Source: Ruegeria sp. ANG-R (GTDB taxonomy: Bacteria; Pseudomonadota; Alphaproteobacteria; Rhodobacterales; Rhodobacteraceae). From it: a stretch of DNA of 64,000 nt. Made by a program: the position numbers and the translations under genes. Positions 41,771 through 50,229 of the stretch are shown piece by piece; position 1 is the first letter of the stretch; every line of letters begins with the position of its first letter. The DNA lies in assembly GCF_000813985.1 (NCBI RefSeq), contig NZ_JWLJ01000003.1, positions 186,001 to 250,000 of the forward strand. Direction: 5' to 3'. The notes beneath the pieces are model-generated. The model ran no database searches and was not told the DNA's origin. It saw nothing but the letters and a program-made list of their open reading frames with translations.

Positions 41771-43186
41771 TTGGTCATCTCATCACTGGCAGACAATCTT
41801 GTGCGCGGCGTCGAATCCGTAGGCGACCGCGTGTCCGAGACATTTTTCGAACCGGTCATCCGGCTGGGCGTCACAGGACTGGCGCGATCCGGCAAGACCG
41901 TGTTCATCACATCGCTGGTGGCCAACCTGCTGGATCGGGGGCGTATGACCGGCCTTGTCGCGCAGCAAGAAGGGCGGATCACCGCCAGCTATCTGCAGCC
42001 TCAACCCGACGATACGGTGCCTCGATTCGATTTTGAATCCCATCTGTCAGCCCTCACCGGTTCCGCCCCGCATTGGCCTGACAGCACCCGTGCTGTGTCG
42101 GAACTGCGCCTGTCTTTCAAGGTACAGCCGGCGGGCTTGCTGTCCGGGTTGCAAGGCCCGCGCACCTTGCACCTCGACATCGTGGATTATCCCGGTGAAT
42201 GGCTGTTGGATCTGGCGCTGCTCGACAAATCTTATGACACATGGTCGCGTGATACGCTGGAACATATCGACAAACGCACGCAAGCCGAGGCGTTCCTGAC
42301 CAAAGCGCGTGCGGTTGATCCGACTACACCCCATGATGAGTCGACGGCTCTGGATTTGGCCCGAGGGTTTACCGAATATCTGAACGCCGCGCGGGACGCA
42401 GGTTTCTATGATTGCACCCCGGGGCGGTTCCTTCTGCCGGGCGACCTCGCTGGTTCGCCGGTTCTGACATTCGCGCCTCTGCCAGTCTCTGAGGCGTCGC
42501 GACGTCGCACATTGCACCGCGAGATGGAGCGGCGATACGAGGCTTATAAATCGCAAGTGGTAAAGCCGTTCTTTCGCGACCATTTCGCTCGGATTGACCG
42601 CCAGATTGTTCTGGTTGATGTGCTGGGTGCGATCCACAAGGGTCCGCAGGCAGTTGAGGATATGCGCCGTGCGATGGCCGATATCCTGTCGGCTTTCCGC
42701 CCCGGTCGGAATGCGTGGCTGAGCAAACTGCTGCTGGGCAAGCGGGTTGAACGAATCCTGTTTGCTGCCACCAAGGCTGATCATCTGCATCACCTCCAAC
42801 ATCCGCGCTTGACCGCGATTATCGAAGCTTTGACCCGCGATGCCCGAGACCGGGCGCGTTTCGCCGGTGCCGAAACGGCGGCTCTGTCGCTTGCCGCGTT
42901 GCGTGCCACAACGGAAGAAATACGCAGTCACAATGGCGCGGAGCTGCCCTGCGTGCGCGGCACTTTGCTGGAAAGCGGGAAACAGGCGGCATTCTATCCC
43001 GGTGATCTTCCTGAAGACCCGGCGCATTTGCTTGGCCCAGCACGCAATGGCAATGCTGGCTGGTTGGGAGAAGATTACGGGTTCATGGCCTTTGCTCCGG
43101 CTCATCTGACCCTGAACCCCGGCGATGGCCCGCCGCATATTCGGCTGGATCAGGCGGCGCAGTTTTTGATCGGAGACCGGCTGTGA
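41771..43186 (+). CDS. ycjX: YcjX-like P-loop GTPase/ATPase
   Basis: A DUF463/YcjX-family NTPase. The Walker A motif GLARSGKTVF is near residues 35-44, and LDIVDYPGEWLLDL carries the Walker B/DxxG-like region. In E. coli ycjX and ycjF are induced with the phage-shock genes, and their function is unsettled. The start is uncertain: the frame opens with TTG 41756 and TTG 41771; the latter (Met-Val-Ile-Ser-Ser) is preferred because GGGGCGG lies about 7 bases upstream. No ATG start fits. It overlaps the GNAT gene in GTGA, and the YcjF-like gene follows. Confidence 0.9.
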   Translation: MVISSLADNLVRGVESVGDRVSETFFEPVIRLGVTGLARSGKTVFITSLVANLLDRGRMTGLVAQQEGRITASYLQPQPDDTVPRFDFESHLSALTGSAPHWPDSTRAVSELRLSFKVQPAGLLSGLQGPRTLHLDIVDYPGEWLLDLALLDKSYDTWSRDTLEHIDKRTQAEAFLTKARAVDPTTPHDESTALDLARGFTEYLNAARDAGFYDCTPGRFLLPGDLAGSPVLTFAPLPVSEASRRRTLHREMERRYEAYKSQVVKPFFRDHFARIDRQIVLVDVLGAIHKGPQAVEDMRRAMADILSAFRPGRNAWLSKLLLGKRVERILFAATKADHLHHLQHPRLTAIIEALTRDARDRARFAGAETAALSLAALRATTEEIRSHNGAELPCVRGTLLESGKQAAFYPGDLPEDPAHLLGPARNGNAGWLGEDYGFMAFAPAHLTLNPGDGPPHIRLDQAAQFLIGDRL

Positions 43187-43638
43187 CTGTGGCGCTTCGC
43201 CCGGCCCGCAGTACCGATGCCGGAAAGACCGGCGCGATACTGCATAGCTTCGCCCGCGAAAACGACTGGATGCCGGAGTTGCACTCTGAGGCCGAAACCA
43301 TTGCCTTTTGCGGTCGGATGATCGATCTGGGTTGGGTCACTGTGGCCGAACTGCAGGGAAATGTTGTCGGCTTTCTCGCCCTCAACGAGACCGAGATTCA
43401 CTCGCTCTATCTGGCAGTTCCGGCGCGTGGGCGAGGTATCGGCCAACAACTGCTGAACCATGCCAAGGCGCAGCGGCCAGAGCTCAGCCTATTTGCATTT
43501 CAGGCCAACCATCCGGCACGTCGATTTTATGAGCGCAACGGCTTTGCCGAGGTCGCGCGTAGCGACGGGTCGGGCAATGATGAAAACCTGCCGGATATCA
43601 GATACGTCTGGAAACGTAAGGAAGAAGGCGATGGCTAA
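43183..43638 (+). CDS. GNAT-family N-acetyltransferase
   Basis: A 151-residue GNAT protein. The acetyl-CoA-binding motif A is LYLAVPARGRGIGQQLLNHA (R-G-x-G-I-G), and motif B is HPARRFYERNGF. Start GTG 43183 overlaps the ycjX stop by four bases, and its own 3' end overlaps the YcjF-like start by 8 bases, so all three are translationally coupled. The target is unknown: a protein lysine, a small amine or an antibiotic are all possible. It is unusual for a GNAT to sit between ycjX and ycjF. Confidence 0.9.
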   Translation: MTVALRPARSTDAGKTGAILHSFARENDWMPELHSEAETIAFCGRMIDLGWVTVAELQGNVVGFLALNETEIHSLYLAVPARGRGIGQQLLNHAKAQRPELSLFAFQANHPARRFYERNGFAEVARSDGSGNDENLPDIRYVWKRKEEGDG

Positions 43639-44620
43639 GGGCCCGGTACTGATCGACCTCGAAGATGACACCCCGGTTGCCGATGTCGCGAACGCACCGC
43701 CGGTGCCTGATGTCGGGCCACCGCAAGGACAGGCCATGCAGTCAGCGGCACGATTGGCGGCTCGCAAGCCATCGGCCTTGGCGCGTTGGTTCTGGGGGCT
43801 GGCGCTTGCTGTCGTTGGTGCTGCGGTGTCCGTTGCCGCGTGGGATTTTGCGATCTCGCTATTGGAACGAGCACCTGTCATCGGATGGATCGTTACGGGG
43901 CTGATCGCGGCTCTGCTATTGGTTGTCGCAATCATTGCGCTGCGGGAACTGGCCGCAATCAGCCGCCTTTCGCGTGTGGACGACATGCGCCGCGCTGCCG
44001 ATACCGCACTGGCCGAGGATGATCTGTCAAAAGCCCGTGCCGTCACCAACCGCCTGATCGCTTTCTACAGAGGGCGCGATGAAACCCGTTGGGGTCGGGA
44101 CCGGCTGACGGAGCGTATGGGCGAGCAATTCGATGCGGCAACCCTGCTGACGCTTGCTGAAGACGAAATTCTAGCCTCGCTCGACGCTGCCGCCAGCCGC
44201 GAGGTCGAGGCAGCAGCGCGGCAGGTGGCAACGGTGACGGCACTGGTACCTCTGGCGCTGGCGGATGTCGCGACGGCTTTGGCAAGCTCCCTGCGGATGA
44301 TCCGGCGGATTGCCGAGATCTATGGCGGGCGCGCAGGTTTTCTGGGCAGTTGGCGCCTGACCCGGGCCGTATTCGTTCATTTGGTCGCGACCGGAGCCGT
44401 GGCTGTCGGGGATGACCTGCTGGAACCCATTCTGGGCGGATCGGTGCTGAGTAAACTGTCCCGCCGGTTCGGTGAGGGTCTCGTGAATGGTGCGCTGAGC
44501 GCCCGCGTCGGCGTTGCCGCGATGGAGGTTTGCCGCCCGCTACCATTTTCTGCGCGCCACAAACCCTCGACCAGAGGCATGATCAAACGCGCGCTGGGTG
44601 GCTTGTTTTCAAAGAATTGA
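43631..44620 (+). CDS. YcjF-like membrane protein (TIGR01620/DUF697)
   Basis: A 329-residue inner-membrane protein. An acidic/Pro-rich N-terminus (residues 1-45) is followed by two hydrophobic segments (about 55-77 and 82-105) and a cytoplasmic DUF697 region (about 190-329) with ATVTALVPLALADV-like and TGAVAVGDDLLEPILG segments. This is the partner expected for YcjX. ATG 43631 lies inside the GNAT 3' end; the frame is open upstream to 43460 but that part is out of register with any family sequence. Role in envelope-stress response is inferred from E. coli. Confidence 0.87.
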   Translation: MAKGPVLIDLEDDTPVADVANAPPVPDVGPPQGQAMQSAARLAARKPSALARWFWGLALAVVGAAVSVAAWDFAISLLERAPVIGWIVTGLIAALLLVVAIIALRELAAISRLSRVDDMRRAADTALAEDDLSKARAVTNRLIAFYRGRDETRWGRDRLTERMGEQFDAATLLTLAEDEILASLDAAASREVEAAARQVATVTALVPLALADVATALASSLRMIRRIAEIYGGRAGFLGSWRLTRAVFVHLVATGAVAVGDDLLEPILGGSVLSKLSRRFGEGLVNGALSARVGVAAMEVCRPLPFSARHKPSTRGMIKRALGGLFSKN

Positions 44621-44674
44621 TCTGACGCAAAGCTGTGCTTGCCCTGAGTCCGCATAAAAGGGACGGAGCAAGCC

Positions 44675-45385
44675 ATGACCGATCACGGCCACAGCCAGCA
44701 AGAAATTTCGGAACGCATTAACGCTCCACCAGGGCGTGGGGTGCTGCGGGACGTGGTTTATGGGGGCATTGATGGGTCGGTGACCACCTTTGCGATCGTC
44801 GCTGGAGTGGCAGGCGCGGGGCTTTCCCCCTTTGTTATCGTCGCCCTTGGGCTGGCCAATGTACTGGCAGACGGATTTTCCATGGCGGCGGGCAACTATT
44901 CGGGCACCAAGGCCGAGCTCGACAATATTCGACGTATCAGGGCAATCGAAGAACAGCATATCATGCTCTACCCGGGCGGCGAACGACGCGAGGTGCGGGA
45001 AATCCTTGCGCAGAAGGGCCTGTCGGGCCGTGTTCTGGAAGAAGCAACCGATGCAATCACGTCCAACCATGACAACTGGATCGATCTTATGATCGAGGGG
45101 GAATACGGGCTGAGTGGCGTTGATCCGCATCCGGTTAAGGCGGCCATGGCGACATTCTTTGCTTTTCTGGTCGCCGGTATGATCCCGCTGTTGCCGTTTT
45201 TGCTCTCGATGGGCAACGCATTCACGCTCTCGGCATGGATGACGGCGGGCATGTTCTTTGCCATCGGAGCGATCAAAAGCCGATGGTCGCTTGCGCCGTG
45301 GTGGAGATCAGGGGGCGAGACATTGCTGATTGGTGGTTTGGCAGCCAGTATCGCCTTCTTTGTCGGCTCATTGTTTCACCCCTGA
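44675..45385 (+). CDS. VIT1/CCC1-family iron/manganese transporter-like protein
   Basis: A 236-residue membrane protein with about five hydrophobic segments. DVVYGGIDGSVTTFAIVAG is the conserved first-helix motif of the VIT1/CCC1 family, and LADGFSMAAGNYSGTKAE is the second; the amphipathic Glu-rich loop (about 85-145) matches the metal-binding domain of the family. It probably moves Fe2+ or Mn2+; direction and metal are inferred. Start ATG 44675 has ACGGAG about 10 bases upstream. It follows the YcjF-like gene after 54 bases. Confidence 0.88.
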   Translation: MTDHGHSQQEISERINAPPGRGVLRDVVYGGIDGSVTTFAIVAGVAGAGLSPFVIVALGLANVLADGFSMAAGNYSGTKAELDNIRRIRAIEEQHIMLYPGGERREVREILAQKGLSGRVLEEATDAITSNHDNWIDLMIEGEYGLSGVDPHPVKAAMATFFAFLVAGMIPLLPFLLSMGNAFTLSAWMTAGMFFAIGAIKSRWSLAPWWRSGGETLLIGGLAASIAFFVGSLFHP

Positions 45386-45444
45386 ATGGTGCATTTGTCG
45401 CAGATCGGTCAAACGGACTGGTTCGTTAGGGGCGATCCGTTAGG

Positions 45445-46785
45445 GTGTGGAAAACAACCTCGGACCGTCTCGTGGCTACAAACCTCAATGAAAAAACTGT
45501 ATTGGTGCTTGGCGCTTACGGGTTTATCGGTGCTGCGGTCGTTCGGGCGTTGGGCGCGGATGGTATCAGGGTTAAGGGCCTTGTGCGCAGCCTGAAAACT
45601 GCGGGTCGGGTCTTGCCGGGTATTGAGTTTGTATCGGCAGATTTACGTGATTTTGAATCCACTTCAGACTGGCTGGCAATTCTCGAAGATGTCGATGTCG
45701 TCGTAAACTGCGCCGGGGCTTTGCAGGATGGAGGAGGCGATGATCTGCGCGCCGTCCATTTCACGGCAATTGCGACCCTGGCGCAGGTCTGTGCGGGAAG
45801 GGGAATTGCAGTCGTACAGGTCTCGGCGATCGGAGCCGAGCCGGACGCCTCAACGGATTTCATGCGCACAAAGGCAGAGGGGGACGCTGCTTTGCGCGCA
45901 AGCGGGGTGACCTTGTGGTGTCTCAAACCCGGATTGGTGATCGGGCAGAGCGATTATGGCGGTACTGCGCTCCTGCGAATGTTGGCTGCCGTTCCCTTTG
46001 TGCAACCGGTCGCATACCCGGAAACTCCGGTTCAATGCGTGGGGATGAAAGATCTGTGCGCAGTGATCGCTGCAGCCATCCGCGGCGATCTGGCGCCCGG
46101 TGAGTATGATCTGGTGGAAGATACATCGCATCCGCTGTCGCAGGTCTTGTCTACAACCCGACGATGGCTGGGATTTCCACCTGCGCGACGAACGATACCG
46201 ATGCCACCACTGCTGACGAATGCAGTGGCGGGTCTGGCCGATCTGTTGGGGCACCTTGGATGGCGATCGCCCCTGAGAAGCACGGCGATGGCGATAATGA
46301 CGCAGGGTGTGACCGGTGACGCCGAGCCCTACAGGCGCGCTACAGGTCGATCCCTGGCGGGATTGGAGGAAATCTACAATCGGCTGGATAGCGCACGTGA
46401 ACACAGGCTGACGGCACGCATGACGCTGCTTATGCCCATCGTTGTTGGCGTACTCAGCCTCTTCTGGTTGCTGTCCGGGGTGTTTGGTCTGACAGGTCTT
46501 TCTCAGGCCGCCGAGCTTCTCACGAACAGGGGGTGGTCCGCCGGTGTTGCTGGTTCGAGCGTGATGTTCTGGTCGCTGGTGGATATCGCGCTGGGCCTGG
46601 CAATCCTGTGGCGCCCCTGGGCTGCGCGCATCTGCCTTGCGCAGGCTGCGATCGCGGCTTTCTACTTGGTCGCTGCCACTCTTCTGGTGCCAGAGCTTTG
46701 GCTTGATCCTCTGGGTCCGCTGGTCAAGGTATTGCCTGCTTTGATGTTGTCCCTAATCGCCCGCCCCATGCTGGAGAGCCGCTGA
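45445..46785 (+). CDS. NAD(P)-binding oxidoreductase fused to DoxX-like membrane domain
   Basis: A 446-residue protein. Residues about 15-230 are an atypical SDR/NmrA-like Rossmann domain with VLVLGAYGFIGAAVV (Gly-x-x-Gly-x-x-Gly region) and VSAIGAEPDASTDFMRTK; residues about 320-446 hold four hydrophobic segments like DoxX. The combination suggests a membrane-bound oxidoreductase; substrate unknown. The start is uncertain: GTG 45445 or GTG 45472. It overlaps the DUF2269 gene by one base (TGATG), so the two are coupled. Confidence 0.84.
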   Translation: MWKTTSDRLVATNLNEKTVLVLGAYGFIGAAVVRALGADGIRVKGLVRSLKTAGRVLPGIEFVSADLRDFESTSDWLAILEDVDVVVNCAGALQDGGGDDLRAVHFTAIATLAQVCAGRGIAVVQVSAIGAEPDASTDFMRTKAEGDAALRASGVTLWCLKPGLVIGQSDYGGTALLRMLAAVPFVQPVAYPETPVQCVGMKDLCAVIAAAIRGDLAPGEYDLVEDTSHPLSQVLSTTRRWLGFPPARRTIPMPPLLTNAVAGLADLLGHLGWRSPLRSTAMAIMTQGVTGDAEPYRRATGRSLAGLEEIYNRLDSAREHRLTARMTLLMPIVVGVLSLFWLLSGVFGLTGLSQAAELLTNRGWSAGVAGSSVMFWSLVDIALGLAILWRPWAARICLAQAAIAAFYLVAATLLVPELWLDPLGPLVKVLPALMLSLIARPMLESR

Positions 46786-47264
46786 TGGACCCGGACCTGA
46801 TCCTGCGCTGGCTGCACGTGGTCGGCGCCTGTGTTCTGCTGGGCACAGGCGCGGGGATCGCGTTTTTCATGCTGATGGCGCACCGTACGGCGGATGCTCG
46901 GGTCATCGCACACACTGCTGGAATCGTGGTGTTGGCAGACATGGTGTTCACGGCGACGGCCGTCATCTTGCAACCCATAACCGGCGTACTGCTGGCCGAA
47001 CGTCTGGGTTGGTCGCTGACTGAGGGTTGGATCATGCTCTCACTGCTGCTTTATGTGCTGACAGGTCTGTTCTGGCTTCCGGTGGTCTGGATACAGATCA
47101 GGTTGCGGAACTACGCCCGACAGGCCGAAAATGAGGGCGCGGCTTTGCCGGCCGGCTACTACCGGCTGTTCCATATCTGGTTTGCCTGCGGCATTCCGGC
47201 GTTTGCCGCGGTGCTGGCGATCCTCTGGCTGATGCTGGCACGGCCCGACATTGTGCTTTTCTAG
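46785..47264 (+). CDS. DUF2269 membrane protein
   Basis: A 159-residue protein with four hydrophobic segments (about 10-30, 45-70, 80-105 and 130-155). RWLHVVGACVLLGTGAGIAFF at the start and conserved His/Arg positions fit DUF2269, whose function is unknown; the His-containing helix 1 pattern resembles membrane heme proteins, but this is a guess. ATG 46785 lies in TGATG with the upstream stop. It is followed after 101 bases by the DUF2339 gene. Confidence 0.84.
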   Translation: MDPDLILRWLHVVGACVLLGTGAGIAFFMLMAHRTADARVIAHTAGIVVLADMVFTATAVILQPITGVLLAERLGWSLTEGWIMLSLLLYVLTGLFWLPVVWIQIRLRNYARQAENEGAALPAGYYRLFHIWFACGIPAFAAVLAILWLMLARPDIVLF

Positions 47265-47328
47265 GCATTTTGCCTGAGCGACAGACGGTAACCTTACGGA
47301 TTTGCGGACTATAAACCGGCCTGTCCCC

Positions 47329-47349
47329 GCGATACGTTTGGGGTATCGC
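47329..47349 (+). promoter_or_regulatory. Hairpin in the DUF2339 leader
   Basis: GCGATAC (47329-47335) pairs perfectly with GTATCGC (47343-47349) across a 7-base loop, ending 5 bases before the CGGAGGT ribosome binding site. No U-tract follows, so it is not a classical terminator. It could affect translation of a TTG-started gene; this is untested. Confidence 0.35.
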
Positions 47350-47365
47350 ATTTCGGAGGTTTCGG

Positions 47366-50065
47366 TTGGAATCCTTGCTTGTCCTCGTTGGTCTGATCGT
47401 TCTGGCCATTCCTGTCTCGATCATTGTTCTGCTGATTGGCCAGTCGCGGCTGCGCAAGCGCGTGGAACAGCTTGAACAGCAACTTGCGGGACGCTCGCCG
47501 GAGGGTGTCGCCGAAACGCCCAAGCCATCAGGGCCGGAACCGACGGCTGCTCAAGCCAAGCCCGCTCCCTGGGCAGCGGCGAAAGCCTCACCTGCCGTGG
47601 ATGAAAGCCTGTCAAACGCCCCTGAGACCGACGATCCTCCTGCCGCTATCGTTTTTCGTGAGGAGAAGATTGCCGCCCTGAGCGTTTGGCTGCGCGAGAA
47701 CTGGTTCTACGCGGTATCGGCACTGTCTCTGGCCCTGGCAGGGATATTTCTGGTTCAGTACGGTGTCGAGAAAGGGCTGTTGCCTCCCACAGCGCGCGTC
47801 GTTGCGGCATTGGCCTTTGGTGTGCTGCTGATCGGTGCGGGCGAAGTGATACGACGCCGGTTCGGCGATGATGAGGTGTCGTCTACCGCATATCTGCCAT
47901 CGGTTTTCTCGGGCGCAGGTCTGGTCAGTCTGTTCGGCGGCGTTTTGGCGGCACGTCAGCTCTATGATCTGATCGGCCCCGAGGGTGCTTTGGCCGGTAT
48001 GGTCGTGATTGCGCTGTTCGGGCTCGTGCTGGGCTGGTTCCACGGGCCGCTGCTGGCCGCGGTGGGGTTGATCGGGGCCTTTGTCGCCCCCTTTGTTGTT
48101 GGCGGGTCTTCGGATGATCCGAACTGGCTATATGGCTATTTCGTCATCGCCGCCGTGCTGGGACTGGGTATCGATGCGGTTCGGCGCTGGGCGTGGATTT
48201 CGGTTTTGACGCTTGTGGGCGCATATGGGGCGGCGTTTCTGCTGGTGCTGTCGTCACCGGCAACCGAATCCGGGTATCTCGCATGTGTCACAGCATTTGC
48301 GCTTATCGCCATAGCGATCCCCGTGCGGCGCATTTGGCCAGATCATACCGGCCCGATGATCACCGAGATGATCCGGCATCGGAAAGGAGAAGCATGGCCC
48401 GAATTTCCTACCCGGCTGGCTTTCGGGGCCGTTCTCACCAGTTCAGTGATCCTGTCTTTGCATTGGGCGGATTCCAGCGGGGAATTCTGGCTGGGCGTTG
48501 CCCTGTTCACCGGTTTGATATTGGCGCTGATCCTCTGGGCCAGGGACGCACAGGCCTTGCAGGATGCGACCGTGCTCCCTGCATCGGGTCTGATCTGGTT
48601 TGTTCTGGTGCACGGGCTGGACGGCGGTGCCGTGTTGTCCCGTTTTGCCGAAACATACGCAAAAACCGCCGAGGCTGATTTTCCATGGAGCGTCACGCTT
48701 CTGGTCGCTTTGGGTGCGTTGGTCACGCTGCTTGCGGCCTGGCGATCCTTCAGGGGCGGGCGCTATGCTGTGGTCTGGGCCGGAGGTGCATCTGTATTCG
48801 CTCCGGCCTTGGCGATCGCACTTGAGGTCGGTTGGCGGCCTGCCGACGTGATCGGTGCCTATCCTTGGGCCATACACGCCGTCGCGCTGGGCGCGGTGAT
48901 GGTTGTTCTGGCCGAACGGTTTGCGCGGGTCGACGGTGAAAACCGTATGCGTCCAGCCTTGGCGGCCCTGTCTGCGCTGTCCTGCCTCAGCTTCGCCTGC
49001 ATCATCGTCCTAAGCTCTGCTGCTTTGACCATAGCGCTGGTCGCCATGACCGTCGTCGCCGCCGGGCTGGACCGGCGTTTTGAATTGCCCCCGATGGGCT
49101 GGTTCATCTGGGTTGGCGTCTTCACAGTGACTGTACGACTGGTGTTGGCCCCGGGGCTCGATTGGGCCGAGAGCGCACCATTGATTGAAATGACACTGGT
49201 CTATGCCGCTTCGGTCATCGGATTCGTCGCAGGCTGGGTGCTGCTGAAACCCCTGGACCGACCGATTGCATCCCTGCTGCTGGAAAGCGCGGCCTGGGCG
49301 ACGGCGGGAATACTGTTATCTCTCTTATTGCTGCGCTGGCTTGAGAGCTTCGGAGAAGGTGGCGCCACCAACAGCCATTGGGGGCTGGGCCTGCTGGCGA
49401 TAATCTGGCTGCTGCTGGCCTTTGCACAGGTGCAGCGGTTTGAGCTTGGCGGAAAGCTGAACTATGCTCGCTATCTGCTGGCCGCGTTTTTTGCTGCGCA
49501 TGGCGTGTTCCGTCTGGCGCAGGCGCTGTCGGAGGCCAACCCGTTGATCAACCCGTTGACGGCACCCGTGTTTGGCCCGCCGGTTTTGAACACGCTATCT
49601 GTTGCCTATCTGTTGCCAGCGCTTGCGATTGGCTTCTCGGCCTGGCGGGTTATCTCGTCACCCGTTCTGCTAAAGCGGATCTGTTATGGTCTGTCGGGAT
49701 TTCTGGCAGTTCTCTGGCTGGGCCTGAGCATCCGTCATTTCTGGCAGGGCGCCGACGGCATGTATCAGGGTAACGGCGTTACCCAGCCTGAGCTTTACAC
49801 CTATACAATCACTCTGTTGGTGATCGGGGCGACGCTGTTCTACCAGTCGCTCGCCCGACGGTCGGATTTAATGCGTAAGGCGGGGCTGGCGGTGATCGGG
49901 CTGGCGGTGGCCAAGGTGTTCCTGATCGATATTGCGGGGCTTGGCGGTCTGATCCGGGTCTTTTCCTTGCTCGCATTGGGGCTCGCCTTGGCAGGGCTGG
50001 CATGGCTCAACCGCTGGGCCAAGCTGCGCCATTCGCCGCATGGGCCGGAACCTCTGGACCATTGA
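47366..50065 (+). CDS. DUF2339 large membrane protein
   Basis: An 899-residue polytopic membrane protein. A first hydrophobic helix (residues 4-24) is followed by a basic coiled region and a Pro/Ala-rich linker (30-100), then more than 20 hydrophobic segments. LALAGIFLVQYGVEKGLLPP is the characteristic first-domain motif of DUF2339. The function is unknown; large size and linker resemble a polymer- or lipid-handling membrane protein, which is inference. TTG 47366 is the start: CGGAGGT lies 5 bases upstream and no nearby ATG fits. A hairpin (47329-47349) lies just upstream of the ribosome binding site. Confidence 0.87.
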   Translation: MESLLVLVGLIVLAIPVSIIVLLIGQSRLRKRVEQLEQQLAGRSPEGVAETPKPSGPEPTAAQAKPAPWAAAKASPAVDESLSNAPETDDPPAAIVFREEKIAALSVWLRENWFYAVSALSLALAGIFLVQYGVEKGLLPPTARVVAALAFGVLLIGAGEVIRRRFGDDEVSSTAYLPSVFSGAGLVSLFGGVLAARQLYDLIGPEGALAGMVVIALFGLVLGWFHGPLLAAVGLIGAFVAPFVVGGSSDDPNWLYGYFVIAAVLGLGIDAVRRWAWISVLTLVGAYGAAFLLVLSSPATESGYLACVTAFALIAIAIPVRRIWPDHTGPMITEMIRHRKGEAWPEFPTRLAFGAVLTSSVILSLHWADSSGEFWLGVALFTGLILALILWARDAQALQDATVLPASGLIWFVLVHGLDGGAVLSRFAETYAKTAEADFPWSVTLLVALGALVTLLAAWRSFRGGRYAVVWAGGASVFAPALAIALEVGWRPADVIGAYPWAIHAVALGAVMVVLAERFARVDGENRMRPALAALSALSCLSFACIIVLSSAALTIALVAMTVVAAGLDRRFELPPMGWFIWVGVFTVTVRLVLAPGLDWAESAPLIEMTLVYAASVIGFVAGWVLLKPLDRPIASLLLESAAWATAGILLSLLLLRWLESFGEGGATNSHWGLGLLAIIWLLLAFAQVQRFELGGKLNYARYLLAAFFAAHGVFRLAQALSEANPLINPLTAPVFGPPVLNTLSVAYLLPALAIGFSAWRVISSPVLLKRICYGLSGFLAVLWLGLSIRHFWQGADGMYQGNGVTQPELYTYTITLLVIGATLFYQSLARRSDLMRKAGLAVIGLAVAKVFLIDIAGLGGLIRVFSLLALGLALAGLAWLNRWAKLRHSPHGPEPLDH

Positions 50066-50128
50066 GGGCAGGCGTCCTATAAGCGCGGCCATGTTTGACC
50101 GGCTGGCCATCATTATTCGAATTATATC

Positions 50129-50158
50129 CCCGGCGCTCTGATATCGCGAGACGCCGGG
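50129..50158. repeat. Inverted repeat in the ileS leader
   Basis: CCCGGCG (50129-50135) and CGCCGGG (50152-50158) pair perfectly across a 16-base loop in the gap between DUF2339 and ileS. No U-tract follows, so it may be a Rho-type end for DUF2339 or a structured leader. Confidence 0.35.
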
Positions 50159-50229
50159 CAAAGGTGCTTGAGTTATCGCACTGACCGCTTCGATCCATAC
50201 ACGACCAGAACATCCTGAGGACGCCCCCA

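Noticed and set aside
42047-43138. Minus-strand frame of 363 codons opposite ycjX
   Set aside because: Antisense shadow; the plus-strand gene has Walker motifs and operon overlaps.
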